In this document: positions 6,139 to 15,012 of the stretch, in pieces
Numbering within the stretch: position 1 is the stretch's first letter
How the letters are laid out: each line of letters begins with the position of its first letter
The notes under the pieces: generated by a model
Seen by the model: the letters and a program-made list of their open reading frames with translations, nothing else
Database searches by the model: none
Told to the model about the DNA's origin: nothing
Made by a program: the position numbers and the translations under genes
Assembly: GCA_028280675.1 (NCBI GenBank)
Contig: JANQLI010000184.1
Location: 1 to 16,358 of the forward strand
Origin: Alphaproteobacteria bacterium
GTDB taxonomy: Bacteria; Pseudomonadota; Alphaproteobacteria; SMXP01
DNA length: 16,358 bases
Reading direction: 5' to 3'

Positions 6139-7370
6139 GACTGACTTAGGTTTTGCACGGCGGGTTTCCACGGCCGGAAATGTTTTGAAAGCTTCAGGCC
6201 TTGGCTTTGATAATTGGAGCCAATGCCTTGGCCGTACACCTTTGCGGGTGTGTCGGTTAATTTCTCATAGATCAGGCGGCCGACGCGCTGACCATCAGTA
6301 AGGATAAAGGGAACATCGTGACTGCGGATTTCAAGGACACCGCGCGACCCTTGCCCCCCAGAGCCGCTATAACCGAAACCGGGATCGAAGAACCCTGCGT
6401 AGTGGACGCGAAACTCCCCAACATCGGGGCTGAAGGGGACCATTTCAGCGGCATAATCCGGTGGGACATTGACTGCTTCCTTTGTGGCGAGGATATAAAA
6501 TTCGTCCGGGTCCAGAACAAGGGACAAAGCTTTGTTGGTGTAGATCGGCTCCCAAAAGTCTTCCGGATCGTATCCCGCTATATTGTCAATATCGATCAGC
6601 CCAGCGTGCCGGCGCGCACGAAATCCCACAAGCCCTGTGTCGGGGTCTCCTTTAAGGTCAATACTGAAGCCAATGCCTTGGTCAATATATCCTTCGCCTT
6701 CTACCAATGCAGCGCTTTGATGAAGATCACGCAGTTCCGTATCTGAAAAGGTTGCAAGGCCACGGCGAAAACGGAGTTGATTTAAGCGTGACCCGGTTCG
6801 CACCAAGACACTGAAGGTGCGTGGAGAAATTTCGGCATAAAGCGGGCCATCATAACCTGCATCTATACGGTCAAAGGCAACGCCATGATCGGTGATCAAC
6901 CGGGTGAAGACATCAAGGCGTCCGGTTGAACTTTTGGGATTGGCAAGGCCTGAAAGATCACTGCCAAATGAAACGCTCTCCATCAAAGGCACCAGATAGA
7001 CACAGCCGGTTTCAAGCACCGCGCCTTCACGGAGGTTGATCTCGTGCAGAGCGAGTTGAGAAATGCGGTCCGCAACGCTGTTTTGTTTGCCGGGCAGGAA
7101 GCTGGCGCGGATACGGTAGGCCTTTTCCCCAAGCCGTAAATCCAAGCTCGCAGGCTGAATTTGCACATCCTCAACGGGCTTGGCGCTCCTGACGCTGCCA
7201 TTTTGGATTAGCGCGCGAATAGCGTGAGAGGGCAGAATGCCCTCGCTCCCGCTTTGTTGTGCCGGTTCACTGATTGCTTGGCTTTGCACCTTGTTTGAAA
7301 CCTTCTTTACCACCTCAATACCCAGCTTTGACCGTCTAATTAGTCTGATTCCGCAGACTTTCACAATCAT
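6135..7370 (-). CDS. dcd: 2'-deoxycytidine 5'-triphosphate deaminase, long two-domain form
   Basis: Deaminates dCTP to dUTP, feeding dTMP synthesis in the cytoplasm. This is the long alphaproteobacterial type (about 360-380 residues in relatives), with two dUTPase/Dcd-fold halves in one chain. In the first half I see QPASLDLRLG (72-81), SSTGR (147-151) and DAGYDGPLYAEI with the likely catalytic Glu180. In the second I see FDPGFGYSGSG and GVLEIRS (Glu347), ending with the nucleotide-closing tail YQSQGLKLSKHF (387-398). The ATG at 7370 gives 411 residues with a basic N-terminal extension of about 40 residues and a poor ribosome site. GTG 7289 (residue 28) with AAGAAGG eleven bases upstream gives 384 residues, closer to the usual length, and may be the true start. 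Divergent from metZ. Confidence 0.88.
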   Translation of the reverse strand: MIVKVCGIRLIRRSKLGIEVVKKVSNKVQSQAISEPAQQSGSEGILPSHAIRALIQNGSVRSAKPVEDVQIQPASLDLRLGEKAYRIRASFLPGKQNSVADRISQLALHEINLREGAVLETGCVYLVPLMESVSFGSDLSGLANPKSSTGRLDVFTRLITDHGVAFDRIDAGYDGPLYAEISPRTFSVLVRTGSRLNQLRFRRGLATFSDTELRDLHQSAALVEGEGYIDQGIGFSIDLKGDPDTGLVGFRARRHAGLIDIDNIAGYDPEDFWEPIYTNKALSLVLDPDEFYILATKEAVNVPPDYAAEMVPFSPDVGEFRVHYAGFFDPGFGYSGSGGQGSRGVLEIRSHDVPFILTDGQRVGRLIYEKLTDTPAKVYGQGIGSNYQSQGLKLSKHFRPWKPAVQNLSQS

Positions 7371-7471
7371 TCTTGTGCCGAAACCATTATTTTCCCGTAG
7401 CCGTGGTTTGTGCGAATTACCCTTTAAAAATCAAAGCTATAGTATAAATACGGTCATCTTTGGGGGGTGAC

Positions 7472-7500
7472 TTGACCGCCCGGCCTAATGCGCCTAAAAC
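7472..7500 (+). promoter_or_regulatory. Promoter candidate for metZ operon
   Basis: TTGACC (7472-7477, 5 of 6), a 17-base spacer and TAAAAC (7495-7500, 4 of 6) lie about 80 bases before metZ. Transcription would start near 7507. I looked for a SAM riboswitch here and found none that I could support. Confidence 0.45.
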
Positions 7501-7580
7501 CCCGCCCTCATGGCCTTTTTCCTGCCCGGGAGAAGTGTGAAGACATGAGCATGGCATGAGGACCCGTTTGGGCACTATAG

Positions 7581-8816
7581 ATGAGCAAGAATAACAACAA
7601 GACCACTGGGAAGAAGGGGGCCGTCGGGAAGAACCCGGATGCGGCTAATTGGCGTTGGGCGACCCGTCAGGTGCGCGGCGGGACCAACCGTTCGCAATTT
7701 GGTGAGACCAGTGAGGCGATGTACCTGAATTCCGGCTATGTCTATACGTCGGCCGAGGAAGCCGCCGCGCGTTTCGCCGGTGACTCTGATGGTTTTGTCT
7801 ATAGCCGCTTCTCAAATCCCACGGTTTCTATGTTTGAAGAGCGCATGATGTTATTGGAAGGCGCGGAAGCTGCGCGTGGCACCGCGACCGGCATGGCGGC
7901 GGTGACGTCTGCGCTGTTATGTTATCTCTCTGCAGGAGATCATATTGTCGCCGCGCGTGCGTTGTTCGGGTCCTGCCGTTATATCGTCGATACACTCTGC
8001 CCTCGATTTGGCATTGAATTCACCTTGGTGGATGGCCGTGATAATCAGGCCTGGCAAGATGCGGTGAGGCCGAACACGAAGATGTTCTTTCTCGAAACGC
8101 CCGCCAATCCCACGCTTGATATTGTGGACATCAAAGCGGTTGCTGATATTGCGCACAATATAGACGCGCTCTTGGTGGTTGATAATGCGTTTGCGTCTCC
8201 GGTTTTGCAAAGGCCGATGGAGTATGGCGCGGATATTGTGTGTTATTCGGCAACGAAAAATATTGATGGGCAGGGCCGTGTGCTTGGAGGATGCGTGCTT
8301 GCCAGTGAGGAATTCGTTGAGGAATATCTTGGGAATTTTATGCGTCAAACAGGTCCCTCGTTAAGTCCGTTTAATGCGTGGACGTTGCTGAAGAGTCTCG
8401 AAACATTGGACCTGCGTGTCCGGCAAATGTGCTGTAATGCGCAAGCCATTGCGATAGCGTTATCAGATAACGATCATTTCGAAACGGTTCTTTATCCGGG
8501 CTTGCCGTCACATCCGCAGCATGACTTGGCGATGAAACAGATGGAGATGGGCGGCAGCATTATTACGCTGCATATGAAAGGCGGCAAGGAAGAGGCCTTC
8601 CGCTTTGCCAATGGTTTGTCAATTGTGGATTATTCCAACAATTTAGGCGATGCAAAAAGTTTGATATGTCATCCGGCGACAACGACTCATCAGCGCCTTG
8701 AAGAAGAGATGCGTATTGAGAGCGGCATCTATCCAGGCACATTGCGCTTATCAATTGGTCTTGAAGATCCGCAAGACTTAATCGAAGATATGTTGCAGTC
8801 TTTGAGTCGTATGTAA
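7581..8816 (+). CDS. metZ: O-succinylhomoserine sulfhydrylase (direct sulfhydrylation)
   Basis: PLP enzyme of the Cys/Met metabolism family that makes homocysteine directly from O-succinylhomoserine and sulfide, bypassing cystathionine. 411 residues, as expected. Visible motifs: YSRFSNPTVSMFEERM near residues 74-89, ETPANPTLD (172-180), Asp201 in VVDNAFASP (pairs with the PLP ring nitrogen) and Lys226 in CYSATKN (Schiff base). The C-terminal part has SLICHPATTTHQ and GTLRLSIGLEDPQDLIEDM. An in-frame TAG ends just before ATG 7581, so the start cannot be further upstream; the ribosome site is weak (GAGG about 20 bases upstream). Closely related cystathionine gamma-synthase and O-acetylhomoserine sulfhydrylase share these motifs; the metZ choice follows from overall likeness and from its place next to apaG. 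First gene of metZ-apaG-trkH-argE. Confidence 0.88.
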   Translation: MSKNNNKTTGKKGAVGKNPDAANWRWATRQVRGGTNRSQFGETSEAMYLNSGYVYTSAEEAAARFAGDSDGFVYSRFSNPTVSMFEERMMLLEGAEAARGTATGMAAVTSALLCYLSAGDHIVAARALFGSCRYIVDTLCPRFGIEFTLVDGRDNQAWQDAVRPNTKMFFLETPANPTLDIVDIKAVADIAHNIDALLVVDNAFASPVLQRPMEYGADIVCYSATKNIDGQGRVLGGCVLASEEFVEEYLGNFMRQTGPSLSPFNAWTLLKSLETLDLRVRQMCCNAQAIAIALSDNDHFETVLYPGLPSHPQHDLAMKQMEMGGSIITLHMKGGKEEAFRFANGLSIVDYSNNLGDAKSLICHPATTTHQRLEEEMRIESGIYPGTLRLSIGLEDPQDLIEDMLQSLSRM

Positions 8817-8840
8817 GGTCAGTATGGTGGTGGACTGAAC

Positions 8841-9260
8841 ATGATAAGCGAGTCATTCATGGACGGTATTTATGAGCATATGACACGGGACATTCTTGTC
8901 GCCGTTGAGCCTGTGTTTCTGGAAGAAGAATCTAATCCGGATGAAAGCCAGTTCGTCTGGGCCTATACGATTGCGATAGAGAATTTGGGCGAGGAAACTG
9001 TACAATTACGCTCGCGCCATTGGCAGATCACCGATTCCACAGGCAACATCCAAGAAGTGCGCGGCGAAGGTGTGGTCGGTGAGCAACCGGTTTTACGTCC
9101 GGGTGAAACGTTTGAATATACAAGTGGGACGCCGCTTTCGACGGCATCGGGATTTATGGGCGGCACGTATCAAATGCAGACCGCCACGGGCGAGATGTTT
9201 GATGTTGTCATCCCAACCTTTTCCCTTGATAGCCCGCATCAGGTCTATAGTCTGCATTAA
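8841..9260 (+). CDS. apaG: ApaG domain protein (Co2+/Mg2+ efflux-associated)
   Basis: A 139-residue ApaG/DUF525 protein with a fibronectin type III-like beta-sandwich. The family signature is clear: VWAYTIAIENLGEETVQLRSRHW, ITDSTG, the glycine motif VRGEGVVGEQPVLRPGE and the end GGTYQMQTATGEMFDVVIPTF. Bacterial ApaG has been tied to cobalt resistance and magnesium efflux and binds metal and nucleotides, but its exact role is unsettled. The gene starts 24 bases after metZ, with GGTGGA before ATG 8841; a shorter start at 8859 (MDGIYEH) is also possible. Most ApaG proteins are about 125-130 residues, so the shorter start fits the family as well. Confidence 0.92.
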   Translation: MISESFMDGIYEHMTRDILVAVEPVFLEEESNPDESQFVWAYTIAIENLGEETVQLRSRHWQITDSTGNIQEVRGEGVVGEQPVLRPGETFEYTSGTPLSTASGFMGGTYQMQTATGEMFDVVIPTFSLDSPHQVYSLH

Positions 9261-9307
9261 CAACAGATCTTTTCGATTCGCTGAACCGAAAGAGGGCATG
9301 ACTCCGC

Positions 9308-10756
9308 ATGCTTGATATCCGCCCCATCATACTGATTAACGGCATCTTATTGTCGTTTCTTGGCGTTGCAATGCTGCTTCCGGCCATGGTGGATCTGGCG
9401 GTTGGTCACCCGGATTGGAAGGTTTTTTTCGCGGCGGCGTGTACAACCCTTTTTGCAGGGGGTGGCTTGGCGCTGACAAACCGCGGTTACCGTGGCGGCC
9501 TCTCTGTGCAGCAAGCGTTTTTGCTGACGACATCGGCGTGGGTTTTCTCAACAGCTTTTGCGGCGCTCCCCTTTATGTTTTCTGAGTTTAAACTCAGCTA
9601 TACGGACGCCTTTTTTGAAGCCATGTCAGGGTTGACCACCACCGGATCCACGGTCATGTCCGGGCTGGATACCGCCCCTCCGGGTATCTTGATGTGGCGC
9701 GCCCTTTTGCAATGGCTTGGCGGCATTGGGATTATTGTGATGGCTATTGCGGTCTTACCAATGTTGCAAGTCGGGGGGATGCAGCTCTTCCGTCTTGAAT
9801 CTTCAGAGACGTCGGACAAGATTTTGCCGCGGGCGACGCAAGTTGTTGGATCAATTGCTTTGGTCTATGTGTCCTTCTCGTTGATCTGCGCACTTTGCTA
9901 TCGTTTGGCCGGCATGAGCACCTTCGAAGCGGTCGCTCATGCGATGACAACAATCGCCACTGGCGGTTTCTCAACCTCTGATCAATCGGTGGGGCATTTC
10001 GAGAGCGCTTTTGTCGATTACACAGCAGTTGTGTTTATGATTTTAGGCAGCTTGCCCTTTCTGCTTTATTGGCAGGCCGTCAGGGGCAATGCAAAGCCAC
10101 TCTTGCAAGATTCGCAAGTCAGATGGTTTTTTATGTTTGCCATTGGTTTTGTCAGCGTGATGACGCTTTATCAAATCAATACCGGTGTGCATGAAGGCTG
10201 GATGGCGCTGCGCTATGCATTGTTTAATATCGTTTCGATCATGACAGGAACCGGTTATGCGACAACCGATTATGGTCTATGGGGACCCTTTGCGGTGATG
10301 ATGTTTTTCTGCGTCATGTTTGTTGGCGGCTGCGCCGGATCGACGTCGTGCGGCATTAAAATCTTCCGCTTTCAAATTATGTATAGCGCGCTCACCATGC
10401 AAATACGCCGCATGGTGCATCCTAATGGCGTGTTTTCGGCAAAATATAATGGCCGGGTAATTTCTGAAGATATTACCGCCTCGGTAATGAGTTTCTTTTT
10501 TGTCTTTTTTGTGTGCTTTACTGTCTTAGCGTTCCTGCTCTCATCATTGGGACTTGATTTGCTGACCTCGTTATCGGCGGCGGGAACAGCGGTTGCGAAT
10601 GTCGGGCCCGGTTTAGGCGACATCATTGGCCCTTCAGGAACATTTGCGCCTTTGCCCGATACGGCAAAATGGCTTTTGTCTTTAGGGATGTTGCTTGGAC
10701 GGTTAGAGCTCTTTACGGTCCTTGTGCTCTTTTTGCCCAACTTTTGGCGGGCATAG
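9308..10756 (+). CDS. trkH: TrkH family potassium uptake protein
   Basis: Integral membrane, K+-translocating subunit of the Trk system; needs the cytoplasmic NAD-binding TrkA ring, which is not in the window. 482 residues with four M1-P-M2 repeats. The four selectivity-filter loops are recognisable: TTTGST (110-115), TIATGGFST (215-223), TGTGYAT (313-319) and ANVGPGLG (430-437). The conserved gating-loop motif appears as GGCAGSTSCGIK (340-351); most relatives have a Gly where this one has Cys347 or Ser346. The C-terminus (LGRLELFTVLVLF) is standard. Ribosome site AGAGGG about ten bases before ATG 9308. It lies 47 bases after apaG and two bases before argE, so it is probably co-transcribed with amino-acid genes, an unusual partner set. 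Confidence 0.95.
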   Translation: MLDIRPIILINGILLSFLGVAMLLPAMVDLAVGHPDWKVFFAAACTTLFAGGGLALTNRGYRGGLSVQQAFLLTTSAWVFSTAFAALPFMFSEFKLSYTDAFFEAMSGLTTTGSTVMSGLDTAPPGILMWRALLQWLGGIGIIVMAIAVLPMLQVGGMQLFRLESSETSDKILPRATQVVGSIALVYVSFSLICALCYRLAGMSTFEAVAHAMTTIATGGFSTSDQSVGHFESAFVDYTAVVFMILGSLPFLLYWQAVRGNAKPLLQDSQVRWFFMFAIGFVSVMTLYQINTGVHEGWMALRYALFNIVSIMTGTGYATTDYGLWGPFAVMMFFCVMFVGGCAGSTSCGIKIFRFQIMYSALTMQIRRMVHPNGVFSAKYNGRVISEDITASVMSFFFVFFVCFTVLAFLLSSLGLDLLTSLSAAGTAVANVGPGLGDIIGPSGTFAPLPDTAKWLLSLGMLLGRLELFTVLVLFLPNFWRA

Positions 10757-10758
10757 TG

Positions 10759-11916
10759 ATGTCACCCTATTCCGTACAAGACATGATCGCTAAGCTTGTC
10801 TCCTTCGATACAACAAGCCGCAATTCCAATCTTGAGCTGGTGACATTTGTAAAAGATTATCTTGAGCAACATGGGGCGCAATGTGAGATCATTCCCAATG
10901 AGGATGGCACAAAAGCGAACCTCTATGCCACATTAGGTCCATCACAGCCAGGCGGCATTGTGCTTTCGGGGCATACGGATGTGGTGCCTGTTGATGGGCA
11001 AGACTGGGAAACCGATCCGTTTGTGCTGACTCAAAAGGGCGATCGGCTTTATGGCCGGGGCACGACGGATATGAAAAGCTTTTCCGCCATTGCTCTCGCT
11101 CTTGTGCCTGCGTTTGTTGCGCGCGGATTAAAAACGCCGTTGCACTTTGCTTTATCTTATGACGAAGAGGTCGGGTGTCTTGGTGTGCATTCCATGGTGG
11201 ATCACATCCTTGCAAAAATGCCGCGCCCCCATTGTGTGATTGTCGGGGAACCGACGTCAATGCAAGTGGTCAATGCCCACAAAGGCTTGCATGCCTTTCA
11301 AACCACGATTACCGGACAGGACGCTCATTCCAGTGCACCTCACTTGGGAGGAAGCGCGATCTTGGCGGCAGGTGAATTGATTCATTATTTATCGGAAGTC
11401 GCAGACGCGCTCAGCCATAATCGCAAAGGCGGCGAAAGATTTGATCCACCTTATGCCACATTAAATGTCGGCACGATATACGGTGGGTCTGCTGTGAATA
11501 TTATTCCGAAAGAGTGTTCTTTCCTCTGGGAATTTCGCCCGCTTCCGGGGCAGGACCCGCAAGCGATCAGAGATGGATTTGAAAACTATGCGCAGCACGC
11601 TGTTCTGCCGAAATTACAGAGAACGGCGCCGCAGGCATCTATTCACACAGAACTGACAGCCGTTATTCCGACGTTTACACCGCTTGAAGGATCGCCCGCA
11701 GAAACACTGTCATTGATGCTCGCGCAGCAAAATGAGTCTTACGCTGTCTCTTATGGCACCGAAGCCGGCATTTTTCAGAACGCTGACATTCCCACGGTCG
11801 TGTGCGGACCTGGCGATATTGCCCAAGCTCATCAACCGAATGAGTTTATCACTGTGCAGCAAGTAAAAGCATGTGAAGCTTTCTTGCGGCGTCTCATAGA
11901 ACATGTCTGCATTTAA
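10759..11916 (+). CDS. argE: Acetylornithine deacetylase
   Basis: M20-family zinc hydrolase that removes acetate from N-acetylornithine to give ornithine, the step between ArgD and ArgF. 385 residues from ATG 10759, which follows the trkH stop by two bases (TAG-TG-ATG). The frame stays open further upstream inside trkH, but that is overlap only. Metal and catalytic residues are all present: SGHTDVVP (His72, Asp74), GRGTTDMKSF (Asp104, bridging), YDEEVGC (catalytic Glu136, ligand Glu137), VGEPTS (Glu164) and AHQPNEF (His358). The M20 dimerisation (lid) domain fills about residues 175-285, starting after AHKGLHAFQ. Related succinyl-diaminopimelate desuccinylase is the main alternative; GTTDMKSF and the argD/argF neighbours favour ArgE. 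Its stop TAA uses the same TTAA as the stop of convergent hslO. Confidence 0.9.
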   Translation: MSPYSVQDMIAKLVSFDTTSRNSNLELVTFVKDYLEQHGAQCEIIPNEDGTKANLYATLGPSQPGGIVLSGHTDVVPVDGQDWETDPFVLTQKGDRLYGRGTTDMKSFSAIALALVPAFVARGLKTPLHFALSYDEEVGCLGVHSMVDHILAKMPRPHCVIVGEPTSMQVVNAHKGLHAFQTTITGQDAHSSAPHLGGSAILAAGELIHYLSEVADALSHNRKGGERFDPPYATLNVGTIYGGSAVNIIPKECSFLWEFRPLPGQDPQAIRDGFENYAQHAVLPKLQRTAPQASIHTELTAVIPTFTPLEGSPAETLSLMLAQQNESYAVSYGTEAGIFQNADIPTVVCGPGDIAQAHQPNEFITVQQVKACEAFLRRLIEHVCI

Positions 11917-12839
11917 ACGAAATCGCTTGGATCAAAGCAATATGTGGTGTTACAGAATTCGCAGCGCGCACTGATCACGCCATTTTCTGTCATATCCGAT
12001 CGATCATCATCGGAAAAATTTTGAATGGTGGTGCGGATGGTGTCTTCTTTACATGAGCAGCCAAAAGCAATGTCTTTTGCCTCAAACACACGCACCCCGT
12101 CTTCGTGAAAAAGACGATAGAGCAATTGTTCCGCAGGCAGAAGCGGATCGGTCAATTCATGATCTTCGGCTGTGTTGAGAAGGATGTTAATGCGCTCCCA
12201 GTCATCCAGGGATTTTTCCGTTGCGCCGGATTCGCCTAGGATTTGCGGCGGTAAGCTTTGCGCCATGACACCGCCTGCCCGCCATGTGCGTTGACCATTG
12301 CCGTTAATGTGTTCGGCAACAGCCAGGCGTAAGCCGGTGAGAATTTGTTCCGATTGACCAAAATAGGTCAGGGCGCACTGGCTCAAGCTTTCTTCTTGCA
12401 ACTCGACAATCCCCTGGTAACGGTCTTTATCTAAGTCCTGATCAATGGTGATTGCCAAATGGCCTTTGCCCATGAGGTCAACCAGTTTTGGATAATCATC
12501 AGACAGAGCTGCAACCCGCGCGGCGTCAAAACGCGCATACCCACGTATTGTGCCAGGGGACACAAAATCAGCCACAAGCAGATCCAGGGGACCGTTGCCT
12601 TGCAGTTGTAAAATCAACCGGCCTGCAAATTTTAGGGCGGCTCCCATCATTGCGGCGAGGACGAGCGATTCACCAAGGAGTTGCGAGACGGGGCGTGGAT
12701 AATCATGACGGGTCAACACGTCATTGACCGATGCGCCAAGTTCAATGATTTGCCCGCGAATGTCCGTATTCTCTATACGATACGGCAGAGTGCGGTCATC
12801 TTTATGGGTATCGGTCGCGGTCACGCGCTCAGACACCAC
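11913..12839 (-). CDS. hslO: Hsp33 redox-regulated holdase chaperone
   Basis: Cytoplasmic ATP-independent chaperone that is activated when oxidants release zinc from its C-terminal cysteines. The zinc site is intact: Cys261 and Cys263 (CSC), then Cys293 and Cys296 (CEFC), numbered from the first GTG. An N-terminal core with LGESLVLAAMMGAALKFAGRLILQLQGNGPLDLLVAD is the family signature. 308 residues, close to the usual 290-330. The start is uncertain: GTG 12839 and GTG 12836 overlap the end of argF, while GTG 12824 overlaps the argF stop by four bases (GTGA) and would be a classic coupled start, giving 303 residues. No ATG is available nearby. Last gene of argD-argF-hslO. Confidence 0.92.
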   Translation of the reverse strand: MVSERVTATDTHKDDRTLPYRIENTDIRGQIIELGASVNDVLTRHDYPRPVSQLLGESLVLAAMMGAALKFAGRLILQLQGNGPLDLLVADFVSPGTIRGYARFDAARVAALSDDYPKLVDLMGKGHLAITIDQDLDKDRYQGIVELQEESLSQCALTYFGQSEQILTGLRLAVAEHINGNGQRTWRAGGVMAQSLPPQILGESGATEKSLDDWERINILLNTAEDHELTDPLLPAEQLLYRLFHEDGVRVFEAKDIAFGCSCKEDTIRTTIQNFSDDDRSDMTENGVISARCEFCNTTYCFDPSDFV

Positions 12840-13756
12840 ACAAGAATTGCTTTTTGTGCATGCAGACGATTTTCTGCTTCATCAAAGACAACGGATTGCG
12901 GTCCATCCATCACCTCAGCGGTGACCTCTTCGCCGCGATGGGCGGGTAAGCAATGCATGAAGATGGCGTCTTTATCGGCAAGCGCCATCAATTCTTTATT
13001 CACTTGATAAGGACCGAGTGCCTTGTGGCGCGCTTCGGCGTCTTTATCACCCATCGACACCCATGTATCCGTCACAATACATGCACTGTTCTCTGCGGCT
13101 GCTTTTGCATCGGTTGTAAGATGGACCCGCCCGTTCTGTGCTTTCGCCCAGGCCATCACGTGCGGGTCTGGGTGATAGCCATCGGGGCAGGCGAGACGCA
13201 GTTCAAAATCAAATTGAACAGCGGCGTGAATGAACGAATGCGCGACATTATTGCCATCGCCAACCCAGGTCATCACCCGGTCTTTGATCGGCCCGCGATG
13301 CTCTTCAAAGGTCATGATGTCCGCCATGAGCTGGCAAGGATGCGAAAAATCCGTCAGGCCATTAATCACAGGGACAGAGGAGGCGTTTGCGAAGTCGAGC
13401 AATTTCTGATGTGCCGTTGTGCGCAGCATGATGACATCGACGAACCGCGCCAGCACCTGCGCCGTATCCTCAACCGTTTCGCCTCTGCCGAGTTGCATAT
13501 CATTGCTGTTGAGAGCCAGCACTTCGCCGCCCAATTGCCGCATCCCAACATCAAATGACGCCCGTGTTCGCGTCGATGACTTTTCAAAAACCAACGCGAG
13601 AATATGACCGCCTAAAGGCGCATCCGTATCAAGCGCGCCGCGCGCTTGATCGCGTTTGCCCTTCTTGCGCTCAAGGGCGCTATCAATCAACAACCGCAAT
13701 GTGCTTTTATCGAGTGCGGTTAAATCCAGGAAATGGCGGATCTGTCCGTTCGCCAT
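12821..13756 (-). CDS. argF: Ornithine carbamoyltransferase
   Basis: Transfers the carbamoyl group of carbamoyl phosphate to ornithine, making citrulline, in the cytoplasm (trimer). 311 residues from ATG 13756, which has GGAG six bases upstream; an upstream TTG at 13768 overlaps that ribosome site and is not the start. Motifs in order: FEKSSTRTR (57-65, carbamoyl-phosphate loop), DMQLGRGE near 86-93, FSHPCQLMAD around 137-146, GDGNNVAHS about 166-174, and FMHCLPAHRGEEV (about 266-278) with the ornithine-loop cysteine. VSMGD near 233-237 matches the SMG loop that marks ornithine rather than aspartate carbamoyltransferases. Starts 21 bases after the argD stop, so certainly one transcript. Confidence 0.97.
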   Translation of the reverse strand: MANGQIRHFLDLTALDKSTLRLLIDSALERKKGKRDQARGALDTDAPLGGHILALVFEKSSTRTRASFDVGMRQLGGEVLALNSNDMQLGRGETVEDTAQVLARFVDVIMLRTTAHQKLLDFANASSVPVINGLTDFSHPCQLMADIMTFEEHRGPIKDRVMTWVGDGNNVAHSFIHAAVQFDFELRLACPDGYHPDPHVMAWAKAQNGRVHLTTDAKAAAENSACIVTDTWVSMGDKDAEARHKALGPYQVNKELMALADKDAIFMHCLPAHRGEEVTAEVMDGPQSVVFDEAENRLHAQKAILVWCLSA

Positions 13757-13777
13757 AATATACTCCAATCTAAACGT

Positions 13778-14950
13778 CTAATTGCTCAACGTTCGACAGG
13801 CTTTGTCCAAACGGTTAAGAGCATCTTCTATATCGTCATTCGTAATCGTTAAGGGCGGTAAGAGGCGAATAACATTGTTCCCTGCAGGCACAACCAACAT
13901 GTTTGCGGCAATAATGTCTGTGACCACATCGGTATTAGCGGGCTTACACCCCAGTCCAACCATCAAACCGCGGCCGCGAAGGTCTGTAAACACGTTTGGA
14001 TATGATGCGATGAGTGTCTCAAGTCCTGTGCGTAAGGTTGCGGCTCGCTCGCGAACCTGGGGTAGGAATGTTTTCTGCAGAACAATATCAAGAACAGCGT
14101 TCACAGCAGCCATCGCCAATGGATTCCCGCCAAAGGTCGAGCCATGTGTGCCCGCCACCATGCCTTTGGCCGCCTCTTCCGTGGCAAGGCACGCGCCGAC
14201 TGGAAAACCGCCCCCTAAAGCTTTGGCCGTGCTCAGCACATCTGGCTCTACGCCGCTCTGTTGATACGCAAAGAGATCGCCCGTCCGCCCCATGCCGGTT
14301 TGCACTTCGTCCAGCAGCATCAGAAGGCCATGGGCGTCGCAAAGATCGCGAATACAGGCGAGGAAATCTTTTGGTGGCTCAATGATGCCGCCTTCGCCTT
14401 GTATAGGCTCAAGAAGGATGGCTGCTGTTTTTTCCGTAATGGCGTGATTCACCGCATCAATATCGCCATAAGGGACGTGATCAAATCCATCGACCGCTGG
14501 GGCAAACCCTTCCAAATGTTTTGCTTGTCCGCCTGCGGCAAGCGTTGCCAATGTGCGTCCGTGAAAAGCACCATGAAAGGTGATTACCCGGTAACGGTTC
14601 TTGTCACCATTGGCCCAGTGGTAGCGCCGCGCGGTTTTGATCGCGCATTCCAGTGCCTCGGCGCCGGAATTGCCGAAGAACACTGTGTCCGCAAAGGTTG
14701 CTTCGGTCAGACGTTCGGCAGCACGTTGTTGATTGGGGATGTGATAGAGGTTCGAGGTGTGACAGAGCTTTGCAGCTTGATCGGTGACCGCCTTGATCAC
14801 ATGAGGATGGCTATGCCCGAGTGTCATCACGGCGATGCCTGCCCCAAAGTCGAGATAGCGCGTGCCATCCGGCGCAAAGAGATAAGCGCCATCGCCCCGT
14901 TCAAAAACAAGGTCGCTTGGTGCATAGGTGGGCATTATCGGTGTGATCAC
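13778..14950 (-). CDS. argD: Acetylornithine/succinyl-diaminopimelate aminotransferase family protein
   Basis: Class III PLP aminotransferase converting N-acetylglutamate semialdehyde to N-acetylornithine; relatives often also serve lysine synthesis as DapC. From GTG 14950 it is 390 residues, the usual length, beginning VITPIMPTYAPSD like alphaproteobacterial homologues; AGGGAG sits nine bases upstream. ATG 14935 is a second option and the frame is open to 15088, but that extension crosses the predicted promoter and hairpin. Motifs: FGNSGAEALECAIK (92-105), FHGAFHGRTLATL (125-137), EPIQGEGG (181-188), LLDEVQTGMGRTG (212-224, Asp214 to the PLP nitrogen) and STAKALGGGFP with Schiff-base Lys243. 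Leads argD-argF-hslO. Confidence 0.95.
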   Translation of the reverse strand: MITPIMPTYAPSDLVFERGDGAYLFAPDGTRYLDFGAGIAVMTLGHSHPHVIKAVTDQAAKLCHTSNLYHIPNQQRAAERLTEATFADTVFFGNSGAEALECAIKTARRYHWANGDKNRYRVITFHGAFHGRTLATLAAGGQAKHLEGFAPAVDGFDHVPYGDIDAVNHAITEKTAAILLEPIQGEGGIIEPPKDFLACIRDLCDAHGLLMLLDEVQTGMGRTGDLFAYQQSGVEPDVLSTAKALGGGFPVGACLATEEAAKGMVAGTHGSTFGGNPLAMAAVNAVLDIVLQKTFLPQVRERAATLRTGLETLIASYPNVFTDLRGRGLMVGLGCKPANTDVVTDIIAANMLVVPAGNNVIRLLPPLTITNDDIEDALNRLDKACRTLSN

Positions 14951-15012
14951 GGAGGAGCACTCCCTGTCGCCAGTGGTTGCCTTAAAGGACAGGACCATCC
15001 GGTTGAAACAAA

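Noticed and set aside
7440..7580. SAM-II or other SAM riboswitch before metZ
   Set aside because: Common before met genes in Alphaproteobacteria, so I looked; the conserved SAM-II core and pseudoknot partners could not be matched in these bases.
10669..10758. Longer argE starting inside trkH
   Set aside because: The extra 30 codons lie wholly within trkH coding sequence, and ATG 10759 fits the family N-terminus.
13757..13768. TTG start of argF at 13768
   Set aside because: This TTG overlaps the GGAG ribosome site that serves ATG 13756.
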